Positions 1 through 12,359 of a DNA stretch of 64,000 bases are shown piece after piece. The position numbers and the translations under genes are program-made. The notes beneath the pieces are model-generated. The model saw only the letters and a list, made by a program, of their open reading frames with translations, was not told the DNA's origin and made no database searches. Where the stretch lies: contig NZ_LECZ01000022.1 in assembly GCF_001022965.1 (NCBI RefSeq), forward strand, positions 248,001 through 312,000, given 5' to 3'. The stretch comes from Enterobacter genomosp. O. Lineage in GTDB: Bacteria; Pseudomonadota; Gammaproteobacteria; Enterobacterales; Enterobacteriaceae. Every line of letters starts with the position of its first letter. Within the stretch, counting starts at the first letter, position 1.

Positions 1-1
1 A

Positions 2-1375
2 TATAATCAGTTGGAAGCGGCAGAGAAAACCAAGCTGACGACGATTACTTCCCAGCAATCAACGTATAACGCACAGTTAAGTGCTTACGGCAAACTGCAG
101 AGCGCCATGACATCGCTGCAGACTGCGACCGCTGCACTTGGCAAAGCAACCACCTGGAACTCAACGTCCGTTAGCAGCACCAACACGGCCTTTACTGCCA
201 CAACAACGGCTGACGCCTCAGTGGGTTCCTTTGTTGTCAACGTCAACCAGGTTGCAAAGGCACAGGCGCTCACCACGGGCTCCTATGCAAACAACACGGA
301 TCTGCTGGGCGATACGACAGGTACGACGCGTAAAATCACCATCACCCAGCCGGGTACGAAGACACCTTTAGAGGTGACCCTGGCGGATGACGATACGTCG
401 CTGGCAGGCATTGCGAGCGCCATTAATAAAGCGAACGGCAACGTCACCGCCAGCGTCATTAAAGCGAAAGACGGTGATTACCGCCTGATGCTGTCGTCAA
501 AAACCACCGGTACGGATGGTGTGATGACCATCAGCGTCACCGGCGACGACAAGCTGCAAAGCGTCATTGGCTACGACTCAACCACCAAAACGGGCGCGCT
601 GTCGGTGAATACCGCCGCACAGAACGCGATTGTGGTCGTGAATGACATCCCTATCGAGCGGCAATCGAATACCATTTCCGATGCGCTGCCTGGGGTGACC
701 TTCACCGTGAAGGCCGAAAGCAAAGCGGATGAAACCCTTGAGGTGACACGCGCAACGGATGCTAACCAGAAAGCGGTTACGGACTGGGTTACGGCATACA
801 ACTCGCTGCAGTCCACCATCAACAGCCTGACTAAATATGTTCCGGTAGATGCGGGTTCGGGCAGCCAGTCCACCAGCAACGGCGCGCTGGTCGGTGATGC
901 GAACGTGCGTGGTATCCAGTCCCAGCTGCGCGGCCTGCTGACCGAAGTACAGGCCGGCTCCGTTCAGATCATGGCACAGCTGGGCATTACCCAGGATCCG
1001 GTAAAAGGATCGGACGGTACCGTCGGTAACCTGAAAGTTGATACCGATAAGCTGAAAAAAGCGCTGACCGACAACCCGAACGCCGTACAGCAGTATTTTG
1101 TCGGTGACGGAAAGAAAACCGGTATGGCGACCCAGATGAACAACACGCTGACCACTATGCTCAGCACCAGTACCGGCAGCGCCGGGGTGATCCAGAACGC
1201 GAAAGACGGGATCAACAAAACGCTGAAAACACTGGGTGAACGTTACGATGCTATGGATGCCCAAATTGAAGCCACCATGGCGCGTTACAAAACGCAGTTC
1301 ACCAGTCTGGACGTATTAGTCACCAAAATGACCAGCACGGCCAACTACCTGACCCAACAGTTCTCACAAAAGTAG
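2..1375 (+). CDS. fliD: Flagellar filament cap protein FliD (5' truncated)
   Basis: FliD (HAP2) forms the pentameric cap at the filament tip and helps flagellin fold in place after export. The reading frame is open from the first bases of the window, so the start codon and about 20 N-terminal residues lie upstream; the visible part is about 457 codons, close to the full E. coli length. The N-terminal helical region (YNQLEAAEKTKLTTITSQQ), the central DALPGVTFTV-like segment and the C-terminal coiled-coil end (SLDVLVTKMTSTANYLTQQF) match the family. fliS and fliT follow in the same direction, the usual fliDST operon. The promoter and fliC lie outside the window. Confidence 0.95.
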   Translation, partial: YNQLEAAEKTKLTTITSQQSTYNAQLSAYGKLQSAMTSLQTATAALGKATTWNSTSVSSTNTAFTATTTADASVGSFVVNVNQVAKAQALTTGSYANNTDLLGDTTGTTRKITITQPGTKTPLEVTLADDDTSLAGIASAINKANGNVTASVIKAKDGDYRLMLSSKTTGTDGVMTISVTGDDKLQSVIGYDSTTKTGALSVNTAAQNAIVVVNDIPIERQSNTISDALPGVTFTVKAESKADETLEVTRATDANQKAVTDWVTAYNSLQSTINSLTKYVPVDAGSGSQSTSNGALVGDANVRGIQSQLRGLLTEVQAGSVQIMAQLGITQDPVKGSDGTVGNLKVDTDKLKKALTDNPNAVQQYFVGDGKKTGMATQMNNTLTTMLSTSTGSAGVIQNAKDGINKTLKTLGERYDAMDAQIEATMARYKTQFTSLDVLVTKMTSTANYLTQQFSQK

Positions 1376-1396
1376 TCGTAGCATTTAGGAGTGGAT

Positions 1397-1801
1397 ATGT
1401 ATAAGACCTCTGGTGTTCAATCCTATCAGCAGATAGGCGTCGAAAGCGCAGTTATGAATGCCAGTCCACACCAGCTGATTGTCATGTTGTTCGACGGGGC
1501 GCAAAGCGCCCTTGTCCGCGCGCGTTTGTTCCTGGAAGCCGGACAAATTCGTGAAAAAGGCGAAGCCTTATCCAAAGCCATTAACATCATCGACAACGGT
1601 TTAAAAGCAGGACTGAACATGGAGGTTGAGAGCGAGTTGTCCGGTAATCTTGCCTCCTTGTACGAATATATGGTTCGACGTTTGTTGCTGGCGAATATCA
1701 GTAACGACGTAGACGCAATTGTTGAAGTCGAGGGTTTATTAAACAACATTGCGGATGCATGGAAGCAAATTGGCCCCAATGCGTCCACTATTTCAGGATA
1801 A
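1397..1801 (+). CDS. fliS: Flagellin export chaperone FliS
   Basis: FliS binds the disordered C-terminus of flagellin in the cytoplasm, stops premature polymerisation and hands it to the export gate. The protein is about 134 residues, all helical, with the family motifs QIGVESAVMNASPHQLIVML near the start and SKAINIIDNGLKAGL in the middle. I chose ATG 1397 because AGGAG at 1387-1391 sits 5 bases before it; the GTG at 1391 would lie inside that ribosome binding site, and E. coli FliS also starts MY. It lies 21 bp after fliD and 5 bp before fliT. A second, clearly diverged fliS lies at the far end of the window. Confidence 0.96.
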   Translation: MYKTSGVQSYQQIGVESAVMNASPHQLIVMLFDGAQSALVRARLFLEAGQIREKGEALSKAINIIDNGLKAGLNMEVESELSGNLASLYEYMVRRLLLANISNDVDAIVEVEGLLNNIADAWKQIGPNASTISG

Positions 1802-1806
1802 TTTTG

Positions 1807-2181
1807 ATGAATAGTCCCAGCGCAGCGCTTAGCCACTGGCAGGCGTTACATGCTCAGAGCATTGCTATGCTAAATCTCGCTCATTCTGGTCAATGGGATG
1901 CGCTTATCGAGCAGGAAATGCATTACGTACAACTGGTGGAAAGGATTTCTCAAACGCCCATCATGTCATGCCCTCCGGCTCAGGTTGAGCAAGCGCGTGC
2001 GCTGCTGGAAATGATCCTCGACAATGAGAATGCGCTAAAGGCGCTGCTGAAAGTCCGCATGGACGAACTGCGCAGCCTGATTGATCAAACCGGTAAACAG
2101 CAATCCATCACGTCTACCTATGGAAAGCTGTCGGGGAATATTCTTTATCCAGAAAGTTTGACCCGCGACACACAATTATGA
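1807..2181 (+). CDS. fliT: FliD chaperone and FlhDC antagonist FliT
   Basis: FliT is the export chaperone for the cap protein FliD. In Salmonella and E. coli, free FliT also binds FlhC and blocks the master regulator. The product is 124 residues of helical sequence; the [16 protein letters not shown] and [10 protein letters not shown] segments match the family. Start ATG 1807 gives MNSPSAAL and fits the E. coli length (about 121 residues). It closes the fliDST operon, and amyA follows after a 49-bp gap that holds a hairpin. A possible cross-effect on the second FlhC encoded in this window is an inference only. Confidence 0.93.
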   Translation: MNSPSAALSHWQALHAQSIAMLNLAHSGQWDALIEQEMHYVQLVERISQTPIMSCPPAQVEQARALLEMILDNENALKALLKVRMDELRSLIDQTGKQQSITSTYGKLSGNILYPESLTRDTQL

Positions 2182-2195
2182 TTTCTTCATCCATA

Positions 2196-2225
2196 CTCCA
2201 GAAGTCAGCCATACGGCTTCTGGAG
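2196..2225 (+). promoter_or_regulatory. Hairpin overlapping the amyA ribosome binding site
   Basis: A perfect 9-bp inverted repeat, CTCCAGAAG (2196-2204) and CTTCTGGAG (2217-2225), with a 12-nt loop, fills the fliT-amyA gap. Its 3' arm contains GGAG at 2222-2225, the likely Shine-Dalgarno sequence of amyA. No T-run follows, so it is not a normal terminator. In mRNA read through from fliT it could hide the amyA start; that function is inference. Confidence 0.5.
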
Positions 2226-2230
2226 CAAGG

Positions 2231-3721
2231 ATGATGAAAAACCCCACCCTGTTACAATGTTTTCACTGGTATTACCCCGCTGGCGGTGAGTTGTGGCCAG
2301 AGGTCACGGCGTTAGCCCCCAATCTTAACGAAATCGGCATCAACATGATCTGGCTGCCGCCCGCGTATAAGGGTGCATCCGGCGGGTATTCCGTTGGCTA
2401 TGATTCGTACGACCTGTTCGACCTCGGCGAGTTTGACCAGAAAGGCAGCGTTGCCACCAAATACGGCGATAAAGCGCAGCTGCTGGAGGCCATCGCCGCC
2501 CTCAAAAGTAACGATATTGCCGTTCTGCTGGATGTAGTGGTGAATCACAAAATGGGCGCGGACGAGAAAGAGCCCGTTCGCGTTCAGCGCGTCAACGAGC
2601 AGGACCGCACGCAAATCGACGATGAAGTCATCGAGTGTGAAGCCTGGACCCGCTACACCTTCCCTGTCCGCGCCGGACAATATTCGCAGTTCATCTGGGA
2701 TTACAAATGCTTCAGCGGCGTCGACCATATAGAAAACCCCGATGAAGACGGCATCTTTAAAATCGTCAACGACTATACCGGCGAAGGCTGGAACGACCAG
2801 GTCGATGACGAGATGGGTAACTTCGATTATCTGATGGGCGAGAATATCGATTTTCGCAATCACGCCGTGACCGAGGAGATCAAATACTGGGCCCGGTGGG
2901 TGATGGAGCAGACGGGCTGCGACGGTTTTCGCCTCGACGCGGTGAAACACATTCCCGCCTGGTTTTACAAAGAGTGGATTGAACACGTTCAGGAGGTCGC
3001 CGACCAGCCGCTGTTTATCGTCGCGGAATACTGGTCCCACGAGGTGGATAAACTTCAGGCCTATATTGACCAGGTCGACGGCAAAACCATGCTCTTTGAC
3101 GCCCCGCTGCAGATGAAATTCCACGAAGCGTCACGCCAGGGGCGGGATTACGACATGAGCCAAATCTTCACCGGTACGCTGGTGGAAGCCGATCCGTTTC
3201 ATGCGGTCACCCTCGTCGCGAACCACGACACCCAACCTTTGCAGGCGCTGGAAGCACCGGTCGAAGCCTGGTTTAAACCGCTGGCCTACGCGCTGATCCT
3301 GCTGCGGGAAAATGGCGTACCGAGCGTCTTCTATCCCGATCTCTTCGGCGCCAGCTATGAGGACGCGGGGGGAAACGGTGAAACGTACCATATTGATATG
3401 CCGGTCATTGAGCAGCTTCACGAGCTGATCCTCGCTCGCCAGCGTTTTGCCCACGGCGTGCAGACGCTGTTTTTTGACCATCCTAACTGCATCGCCTTCA
3501 GCCGCAGCGGCACCGATGACGATCCCGGCTGCGTGGTGGTGATGTCAAACGGAGACGACGGCGAGAAGGTGATTTGTCTTGGGGAAAACTACGGCAATAA
3601 AACGTGGCGGGATTTTCTCGGCAATCGCGAAGAAACCATCACTACGGCAGCGGATGGCGAAGGGACTTTTACCTGCAAAGGTGGAAGCGTGAGCGTGTGG
3701 GTCATTGAGGATGCGTTGTAG
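2231..3721 (+). CDS. amyA: Cytoplasmic alpha-amylase AmyA
   Basis: AmyA is the cytoplasmic GH13 alpha-amylase that hydrolyses internal alpha-1,4 bonds of maltodextrins and glycogen. There is no signal peptide. GH13 conserved regions are all visible: DVVVNH at about 101-106, GFRLDAVKH with the nucleophile Asp236, VAEYW with the acid/base Glu266, and VANHDTQ with Asp333. At 496 residues it matches the E. coli enzyme (495) almost end to end. ATG 2231 and ATG 2234 are both possible; E. coli AmyA corresponds to the second. It lies next to the flagellar genes in E. coli too and has no known motility role. Confidence 0.97.
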   Translation: MMKNPTLLQCFHWYYPAGGELWPEVTALAPNLNEIGINMIWLPPAYKGASGGYSVGYDSYDLFDLGEFDQKGSVATKYGDKAQLLEAIAALKSNDIAVLLDVVVNHKMGADEKEPVRVQRVNEQDRTQIDDEVIECEAWTRYTFPVRAGQYSQFIWDYKCFSGVDHIENPDEDGIFKIVNDYTGEGWNDQVDDEMGNFDYLMGENIDFRNHAVTEEIKYWARWVMEQTGCDGFRLDAVKHIPAWFYKEWIEHVQEVADQPLFIVAEYWSHEVDKLQAYIDQVDGKTMLFDAPLQMKFHEASRQGRDYDMSQIFTGTLVEADPFHAVTLVANHDTQPLQALEAPVEAWFKPLAYALILLRENGVPSVFYPDLFGASYEDAGGNGETYHIDMPVIEQLHELILARQRFAHGVQTLFFDHPNCIAFSRSGTDDDPGCVVVMSNGDDGEKVICLGENYGNKTWRDFLGNREETITTAADGEGTFTCKGGSVSVWVIEDAL

Positions 3722-3893
3722 TACTGGAAAAGTGCGGCCTGATGCCCTCACCCCGTCCCTCTCCCACAGGGATGCGGAATCACCAGTTTTTTTAACCGGA
3801 AGCGGTGAATGTTGCTTCAGGAAAATGAATGGTTTATAGCGATGCCCTGGTCCGGCTGTAAATCGCCGAAGCGTTTCCGTAAGGCCGGGGCGA

Positions 3894-4108
3894 GGCGCAG
3901 GGATGCGCCGAGAGGGCGTGGCCTGCAGGGATGCAGGCTCATGCCCGACCCGATAGCCTGAAGGAATAAGCTGAGGGAACCGCGAAGCGGCGATTTACCG
4001 CCGGGAGCCCGGGTCGCCAGGGTGGTGGCGATTGAGCCACCCTGGCACGTTCACCGGTCATGTCGTTACAGAGTAGCAAGGAACATGAAGTGAACGGAAT
4101 GACCACCA
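3894..4108. repeat. Multi-hairpin intergenic element
   Basis: About 215 bp of the 580-bp gap between amyA and yedD is packed with perfect inverted repeats: GGCGCA-GGGA-TGCGCC (3894-3909), GCCTGCA-GGGA-TGCAGGC (3921-3938), CCGC-GAA-GCGG (3980-3990) and CCAGGGTGG/CCACCCTGG (4017-4025 with 4037-4045). Two hairpins carry the same GGGA tetraloop, which fits the GNRA rule. No convincing gene is present; frames through it are short and unlike known proteins. It looks like a dispersed structured repeat, but copy number elsewhere in the genome cannot be seen here. Confidence 0.45.
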
Positions 4109-4134
4109 GAGCCGTATGTTCCCCCTCACCCCAG

Positions 4135-4209
4135 CCCTCTCCCTCAAGGGAGAGGGGGTCGTCTGTGCAGGCATTATTTTGTGGGGATCCCTCTCCCACA
4201 GGGAGAGGG
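4135..4209. repeat. Pair of REP-like CCCTCTCCC hairpins
   Basis: Two palindromes lie close together: CCCTCTCCCT/AGGGAGAGGG (4135-4156) and CCCTCTCCC/GGGAGAGGG (4189-4209). A third, decayed copy of the same CCCTCTCCCACAGGG type lies near 3757-3772 just after amyA. Palindromes of this type are common between genes in Enterobacter and Klebsiella relatives. They may act as transcription stops or mRNA stabilisers at the convergent amyA and yedD ends. Confidence 0.55.
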
Positions 4210-4220
4210 CGCAAACACCA

Positions 4221-4245
4221 AAAACGGCAACAAGGTTGCCGTTTT
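4221..4245. terminator. Bidirectional rho-independent terminator
   Basis: The 11-bp stem AAAACGGCAAC/GTTGCCGTTTT has a 3-nt loop. It is A-rich on the left and T-rich on the right, so it can end transcripts from both amyA (+) and yedD (-). Confidence 0.75.
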
Positions 4246-4267
4246 GCGTTTTCCCTCAGTCCCGTAG

Positions 4268-4294
4268 GCCGGGTAAGCGTCAGCGCCACCCGGC
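4268..4294. repeat. REP palindrome after yedD
   Basis: GCCGGGT (4268-4274) and ACCCGGC (4288-4294) flank AAGCGTCAGCGCC. This is the usual enteric REP layout, placed just past the yedD stop codon. Confidence 0.6.
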
Positions 4295-4303
4295 AACAAA
4301 CGG

Positions 4304-4717
4304 CTACGGAAGTTTACTCTCCAGCGGATTCTTGCTCAGGTAATCGGCGCACTCAACCGTTGGACGGTCGACCTTCTGCAGCTCCATTCCGTCGTACTCC
4401 AGCACAGAGCCATCGCGCTCCAGCGGATAGATATCCAGCTTGCGGGTCACGTTGTAATAGCTGTCTGAACGCAGCATGATTTTACCCGGCACGGCAATCA
4501 CGCGCTGCCACTGACGGCAGTCCAGCGTATCGCCCTCCTCCGTCACCACCAGCGTGGCAATCGCCTCCGGGCTGACCATTTTGCTCTGCGGCCCTTTCGA
4601 CTGCCAGTATCCCGCCAGATGCGCCGGGACAGGATGCTTGATCACATCCTGATAGTTATCCACCTGAACGCACCCGGTCAGTGCCAGCAGCGCGCCAGCA
4701 ATTGCTATTTTTTTCAT
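4304..4717 (-). CDS. yedD: Lipoprotein YedD
   Basis: YedD is a small lipoprotein of unknown function conserved beside the flagellar genes in enterics. The 137-residue product starts MKKIAIAGALLALTGC, a signal peptide with a lipobox whose Cys16 would be lipidated. The DTLDCRQWQRVIAVPGK segment and several later cysteines match E. coli YedD closely. Two ATGs stand in tandem (4720 and 4717); the second matches the E. coli start, and an AGGAAAG ribosome binding site precedes both. It is convergent with amyA and ends in the shared terminator at 4221-4245. Confidence 0.93.
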   Translation of the reverse strand: MKKIAIAGALLALTGCVQVDNYQDVIKHPVPAHLAGYWQSKGPQSKMVSPEAIATLVVTEEGDTLDCRQWQRVIAVPGKIMLRSDSYYNVTRKLDIYPLERDGSVLEYDGMELQKVDRPTVECADYLSKNPLESKLP

Positions 4718-4791
4718 CATCTTTCCTGCATTCGAAGAAAAAAATATTGTGGCATTAAAGCGCTAAGGCTGCCAGCGAAGATCGACAGGCG

Positions 4792-5106
4792 TTAAACCTG
4801 CATCCCCATCACTTCCTGATAGGCCGACACCAGCTTGTTACGCACCTGGATCCCCATCTGCAGGGAAACCGAGGCTTTTTGCAAATCGGTCATGACGTCA
4901 TTCAGCGCCACGCCCGGCTCGCCGAGGGTGAACTTCTCTGCCTGGGTGCGCGCGGCGGTTTGGGTATCACTGATACGGTCAAGCGCGGCATGCAGTTGCC
5001 CTGCAAAGCTGATGCTCGGCTGTTGATCTGCCACATTCTGATTACGGGCCATCATTGCCGTCGCCTGCAGCTGACTGATTACCCCTTCAATACCCTGAAT
5101 AGCCAT
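4792..5106 (-). CDS. fliE: Flagellar hook-basal body protein FliE
   Basis: FliE is the adaptor between the MS ring (FliF) and the proximal rod, and also gates early export. The product is 104 residues, the family length, beginning [17 protein letters not shown] and ending [14 protein letters not shown], with the conserved helical C-terminal half ([20 protein letters not shown]). It is transcribed alone, divergent from fliF across 228 bp, as in E. coli. A candidate FlhDC box at 5163-5207 lies in that gap and could serve both directions. Confidence 0.96.
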   Translation of the reverse strand: MAIQGIEGVISQLQATAMMARNQNVADQQPSISFAGQLHAALDRISDTQTAARTQAEKFTLGEPGVALNDVMTDLQKASVSLQMGIQVRNKLVSAYQEVMGMQV

Positions 5107-5162
5107 GACTCTCCCCTGGATGGTTTTTTACGCGGTCAAGACTAACAGCTTGTCAATAAGAT

Positions 5163-5207
5163 AATGGCGGTAAATAGCGTTAAAAAACCAGGTTATTTGA
5201 CGCATAG
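5163..5207. promoter_or_regulatory. Candidate FlhDC box in fliE-fliF gap
   Basis: The 17-nt half-site AATGGCGGTAAATAGCG (5163-5179) is followed after 11 nt by GGTTATTTGACGCATAG (5191-5207), roughly its inverse. The 17-11-17 inverted layout and the AATGG...AAATAGCG core fit the published description of FlhD4C2 sites. It lies between the divergent class 2 genes fliE and fliF, where such a site is expected. Confidence 0.6.
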
Positions 5208-5334
5208 AAAATCACGAATCATCAAATAATGGCAGGGCCATCAATATGGAACTTTTGTCGTCTTTGCCGACCCGGGAGTCAGTTTTGTTTCTCTACACGA
5301 ATAACGTAAACCACCAGGATTTAAGAGGTGCGCA

Positions 5335-8701
<3,367 letters not shown>

Positions 8702-8702
<1 letters not shown>

Positions 8703-10072
8703 TGACCGCACGCCTCACCCGCTGGCTCACCACGCTCGACAACTTTGAGACGAAGATGGCGCAGCTGCCGTCCGTTCGTCGTTATGGCCGCCTGACGCGC
8801 GCCACCGGCCTGGTGCTTGAAGCCACCGGTCTGCAGCTTCCGCTGGGCGCGACCTGCGTGATTGAGCGCCAGGATGGTCTGGAGACGCGTGAAGTCGAAA
8901 GCGAAGTGGTCGGGTTTAACGGTCAGCGACTGTTCCTGATGCCGCTTGAAGAGGTGGAAGGCATTCTGCCCGGCGCGCGCGTGTATGCCAAAAACATCGC
9001 TGGCGACGGGCTGCAAAGTGGGAAACAGCTGCCGCTCGGCCCTGCCCTGCTGGGCCGCGTGCTGGACGGCAGCGGGAAACCGCTCGACGGTCTGCCTTCC
9101 CCGGACACTACCGAAACCGGCGCGCTGATCACCCAGCCGTTTAACCCCCTGCAGCGAACCCCTATTGAGCACGTGCTGGATACCGGCGTACGCCCGATTA
9201 ACGCCCTGCTGACCGTCGGTCGCGGACAACGTATGGGCCTGTTCGCCGGGTCAGGCGTGGGTAAATCTGTTCTGCTCGGCATGATGGCGCGCTACACGCA
9301 GGCCGATGTGATCGTCGTGGGGCTGATCGGCGAGCGTGGTCGTGAAGTAAAAGACTTTATTGAAAACATTCTGGGTGCGGAAGGCCGTGCCCGCTCGGTG
9401 GTTATCGCCGCACCGGCGGACGTTTCGCCGCTGCTGCGCATGCAGGGTGCCGCGTATGCCACCCGTATCGCCGAAGATTTCCGTGACCGCGGCAAGCACG
9501 TGCTGCTGATCATGGACTCCCTGACCCGCTACGCGATGGCGCAGCGTGAAATCGCGCTGGCCATCGGTGAGCCGCCTGCGACCAAGGGCTACCCGCCTTC
9601 GGTCTTTGCCAAGCTCCCCGCGCTGGTTGAGCGTGCCGGGAACGGCATCAGCGGCGGCGGCTCCATCACCGCGTTCTATACGGTGCTGACGGAAGGCGAT
9701 GACCAGCAGGACCCGATTGCCGACTCCGCGCGCGCGATCCTTGACGGTCATATTGTGCTGTCGCGCCGTCTGGCAGAAGCCGGGCACTATCCGGCCATTG
9801 ATATTGAAGCCTCTATCAGCCGCGCAATGACGGCGCTGATAACCGAGAAGCACTACGCCCGCGTGCGTAACTTCAAACAACTCCTCTCCAGCTTCCAGCG
9901 CAACCGCGATCTGGTCAGCGTCGGGGCGTATGCCAAAGGCAGCGACCCGATGCTCGACAAAGCGATTAGCCTGTGGCCGCAGCTGGAGGCATTTTTGCAA
10001 CAGGGCATTTTTGAACGCGCCGACTGGGAAGATTCAATTCAGGCACTGGAGCTGATTTTCCCGCAGGTGTAA
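8702..10072 (+). CDS. fliI: Flagellum-specific ATPase FliI
   Basis: FliI is the hexameric ATPase of the flagellar type III export apparatus, related to the F1 beta subunit. From ATG 8702 it has 456 residues. The Walker A loop GSGVGKS is at 183-189 and the Walker B region [11 protein letters not shown] at about 265-275, followed by the [18 protein letters not shown] segment characteristic of this ATPase family. The ORF also stays open upstream to 8672, but E. coli FliI starts at the equivalent of 8702, where the codon overlaps the fliH stop. fliJ follows after 21 bp. Confidence 0.98.
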
Positions 10073-10093
10073 CACAGGTGGAGGGCGAAGGTC

Positions 10094-10537
10094 ATGGCGC
10101 AAAACAGCGCGTTATCAACGCTGAAAGATCTGGCTGAAAAAGAAGTTGATGATGCCGCATTGCAGCTTGGCGCAATGCGACGCGGGTGCCAGCAGGCTGA
10201 AGAACAGTTGAAGATGTTAATCGACTATCAGCATGAATATCGCACCAACCTCAATACCGATATGACACAGGGCATTGGCAGCCAGCGCTGGATTAACTAT
10301 CAGCAGTTTATCCAGACGCTGGAGAAGGCGATAGAACAGCATCGCCAGCAGCTTAACCAGTGGACCCAAAAAGTCGATACCGCGCTGAGTTTCTGGCGCG
10401 AGAAGAAGCAGCGACTGCAGGCCTGGCAGACCTTACAGGACCGACAAATCGCGGCAACGACCCTGGCGGAAAACCGCCTGGATCAGAAGAAAATGGATGA
10501 GTTTGCCCAGCGCGCATCAATGAGGAAACCGGAATGA
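10094..10537 (+). CDS. fliJ: Flagellar export stalk protein FliJ
   Basis: FliJ is a small coiled-coil protein that sits in the FliI ring like the gamma subunit of F1, couples it to FlhA and recycles export chaperones. The 147-residue product is almost wholly helical and rich in Gln, Leu and charged residues, as expected. GAGGGCGAAGGTC stands before ATG 10094. Its stop overlaps the fliK start by 4 bp (ATGA), supporting translational coupling. Confidence 0.95.
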   Translation: MAQNSALSTLKDLAEKEVDDAALQLGAMRRGCQQAEEQLKMLIDYQHEYRTNLNTDMTQGIGSQRWINYQQFIQTLEKAIEQHRQQLNQWTQKVDTALSFWREKKQRLQAWQTLQDRQIAATTLAENRLDQKKMDEFAQRASMRKPE

Positions 10538-11778
10538 TCACACTGCAACAACTGCTGATGAGCGACAGCGACCTGTCAGGCGGCACGCAGACGGGGAAAG
10601 GCACCGACGGTGCACAAGACTTTCTCTCTCTGCTGGCGGGCGCCCTGACGGACGCAACGGGCAAGGGCAAAGATGCGCCGCTGACCCTGGCCGACCTGAA
10701 AGCCGCCGGCAGTAAGCTGTCCAAAGTTGCGCAGGACGCCAAAGGCGATACCACGCTGCAGGCCAAAATTGCCGACCTGCTCGCGCGTCAGCCTGCGCTG
10801 CGTGGCGATGAAACCACGCCTGCCGCCTTGCCTGAAACGCTGGCTTCCGGGCTGGTGCCGGTGTCTAAGGGCGATGCCCTGAAAACGCTTACCGCGGCCA
10901 GCGACAAAGATGACGGCAAAAGCGACCTGAGCGAAGAAGAGCTGGCCGGATTAAGCGCGCTGATGGCCATGCTGCCGCACCAGCAGACCAGCACCTCTCG
11001 CGCGGCAGCCAGCGACGGTATTACCGCACGGTCCGCGCTCGGTTCCGCCACGCCTGCACAAGCGGGTGCGGGCCAGCCGTCCCTGAACGCCCTGCCGGGA
11101 AGCCATGATAAAGGGCAGACGGCTGCGCCTTACCAGAACCTGAGCCAAAGCCTGGCGAAAAACAGCGACCCGGCGCTATCGGGCAACGTACCTGCAACGC
11201 CGGTCGTGGCCGCTTCGGCAGAGAAGCAGGAACTCGCCAGCGCGTCCTCCTCAACGTCGCCAACGGCCACCCTGGCACCGATTATCTCCAGCCATGCGAC
11301 CAGCCAGCCAGCCGCCACCGTTGCCACCGCGCCGGTGTTAAGCCAGCCTCTGGGCACCCACGAATGGCAGCAATCCCTGAGCCAGCACATCACGCTGTTC
11401 ACTAAGCAGGGCCAGCAGACAGCGGAGCTGCGTCTGCACCCGGAAGATCTGGGTCAGGTGCAAATCTCGCTTAAGCTGGATGATAACCAGGCGCAGCTGC
11501 AGATGGTCTCTGCGCACGGCCATGTCCGTGCGGCACTGGAAGCGGCGCTGCCGGTCCTGCGGACCTCGCTTGCGGAGAACGGCATTCAGCTTACGCAAAG
11601 CAGCGTCAGCAGCGAGAGCTTTGCCGGGCAGCAGCAGTCCTCTTCCCAGCAGCAGCACCAGGCTTCGCGTTCCGGCAATACCGGCGGTTTTAATGAAGAG
11701 AGCGATGAGTTACTGCCTGTCCCTGCCGCCCTGCAATCCGCGGCGCGCGGTAACAGTGCCGTAGACATCTTCGCCTAA
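10534..11778 (+). CDS. fliK: Flagellar hook-length control protein FliK
   Basis: FliK is a secreted molecular ruler: its N-terminal part measures the hook and its C-terminal domain switches FlhB to filament-type export. The 414-residue product has a long low-complexity N-terminal and middle part rich in Ala, Ser, Thr and Gln. The folded C-terminal domain contains the family core [20 protein letters not shown] (about residue 300), followed by a Gln/Ser-rich tail. Divergence in the ruler part and conservation in the C-terminal domain is usual for the family. A 106-bp gap precedes fliL. Confidence 0.96.
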   Translation: MITLQQLLMSDSDLSGGTQTGKGTDGAQDFLSLLAGALTDATGKGKDAPLTLADLKAAGSKLSKVAQDAKGDTTLQAKIADLLARQPALRGDETTPAALPETLASGLVPVSKGDALKTLTAASDKDDGKSDLSEEELAGLSALMAMLPHQQTSTSRAAASDGITARSALGSATPAQAGAGQPSLNALPGSHDKGQTAAPYQNLSQSLAKNSDPALSGNVPATPVVAASAEKQELASASSSTSPTATLAPIISSHATSQPAATVATAPVLSQPLGTHEWQQSLSQHITLFTKQGQQTAELRLHPEDLGQVQISLKLDDNQAQLQMVSAHGHVRAALEAALPVLRTSLAENGIQLTQSSVSSESFAGQQQSSSQQQHQASRSGNTGGFNEESDELLPVPAALQSAARGNSAVDIFA

Positions 11779-11884
11779 ACGCCAGAGGTAGCGTGATTAT
11801 CCCCGTCTTTTCCACGCTTTGACGACAGCAGGACACGGGATAATCACCTTATTAAGCTGTACCGAAACAGGAAGCTCGTATCAG

Positions 11885-12355
11885 ATGACTGACTCCGCTA
11901 TCACCAAAAAAAGTAAGCGTTCCATCTGGATCCCGCTGCTGGTGTTGATCACGCTCGCCGCCTGCGCTACCGCGGGCTATAGTTACTGGCGTATGCAGCA
12001 GGAACCTTCTACCGCTGCGGCCAAAGCCGAACCTGCACCACCGCCGGCGCCGGTATTTTTCCCTCTGGACACCTTCACCGTGAATCTCGGTGATGCGGAC
12101 CGCGTGCTGTATGTCGGTATTACGCTGCGCCTGAAGGATGAAGCCACGCGCTCGCGTCTGAATGATTATCTTCCGGAGGTGCGTAGCCGCCTTCTGCTGC
12201 TGTTCTCTCGTCAGGACGCTTCGACGCTTGCCACCGATGTCGGTAAGCAAAAGCTGGTCGACGCCATTAAACAAACTCTGGCGACTCCGCTGGTAAACGG
12301 CCAACCTAAGCAGGAAGTCACTGACGTTCTGTACACAGCTTTCATTCTGCGGTAA
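11885..12355 (+). CDS. fliL: Flagellar basal body-associated protein FliL
   Basis: FliL is an inner-membrane protein around the stator that supports torque under load. From ATG 11885 it has 156 residues. There is a short basic cytoplasmic start ([13 protein letters not shown]), one membrane helix (about 14-33, [18 protein letters not shown]), then a periplasmic domain with [20 protein letters not shown] and the conserved end [11 protein letters not shown]. The frame is open to 11819, but the E. coli start matches 11885. It begins the fliLMNOPQR run; its stop lies 4 bp before fliM. Confidence 0.95.
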   Translation: MTDSAITKKSKRSIWIPLLVLITLAACATAGYSYWRMQQEPSTAAAKAEPAPPPAPVFFPLDTFTVNLGDADRVLYVGITLRLKDEATRSRLNDYLPEVRSRLLLLFSRQDASTLATDVGKQKLVDAIKQTLATPLVNGQPKQEVTDVLYTAFILR

Positions 12356-12359
12356 CGAC

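Noticed and set aside
4060..4479. Open frames of 75-139 codons through the amyA-yedD gap
   Set aside because: They run through hairpin repeats and the antisense strand of yedD; composition is typical of translated repeats.
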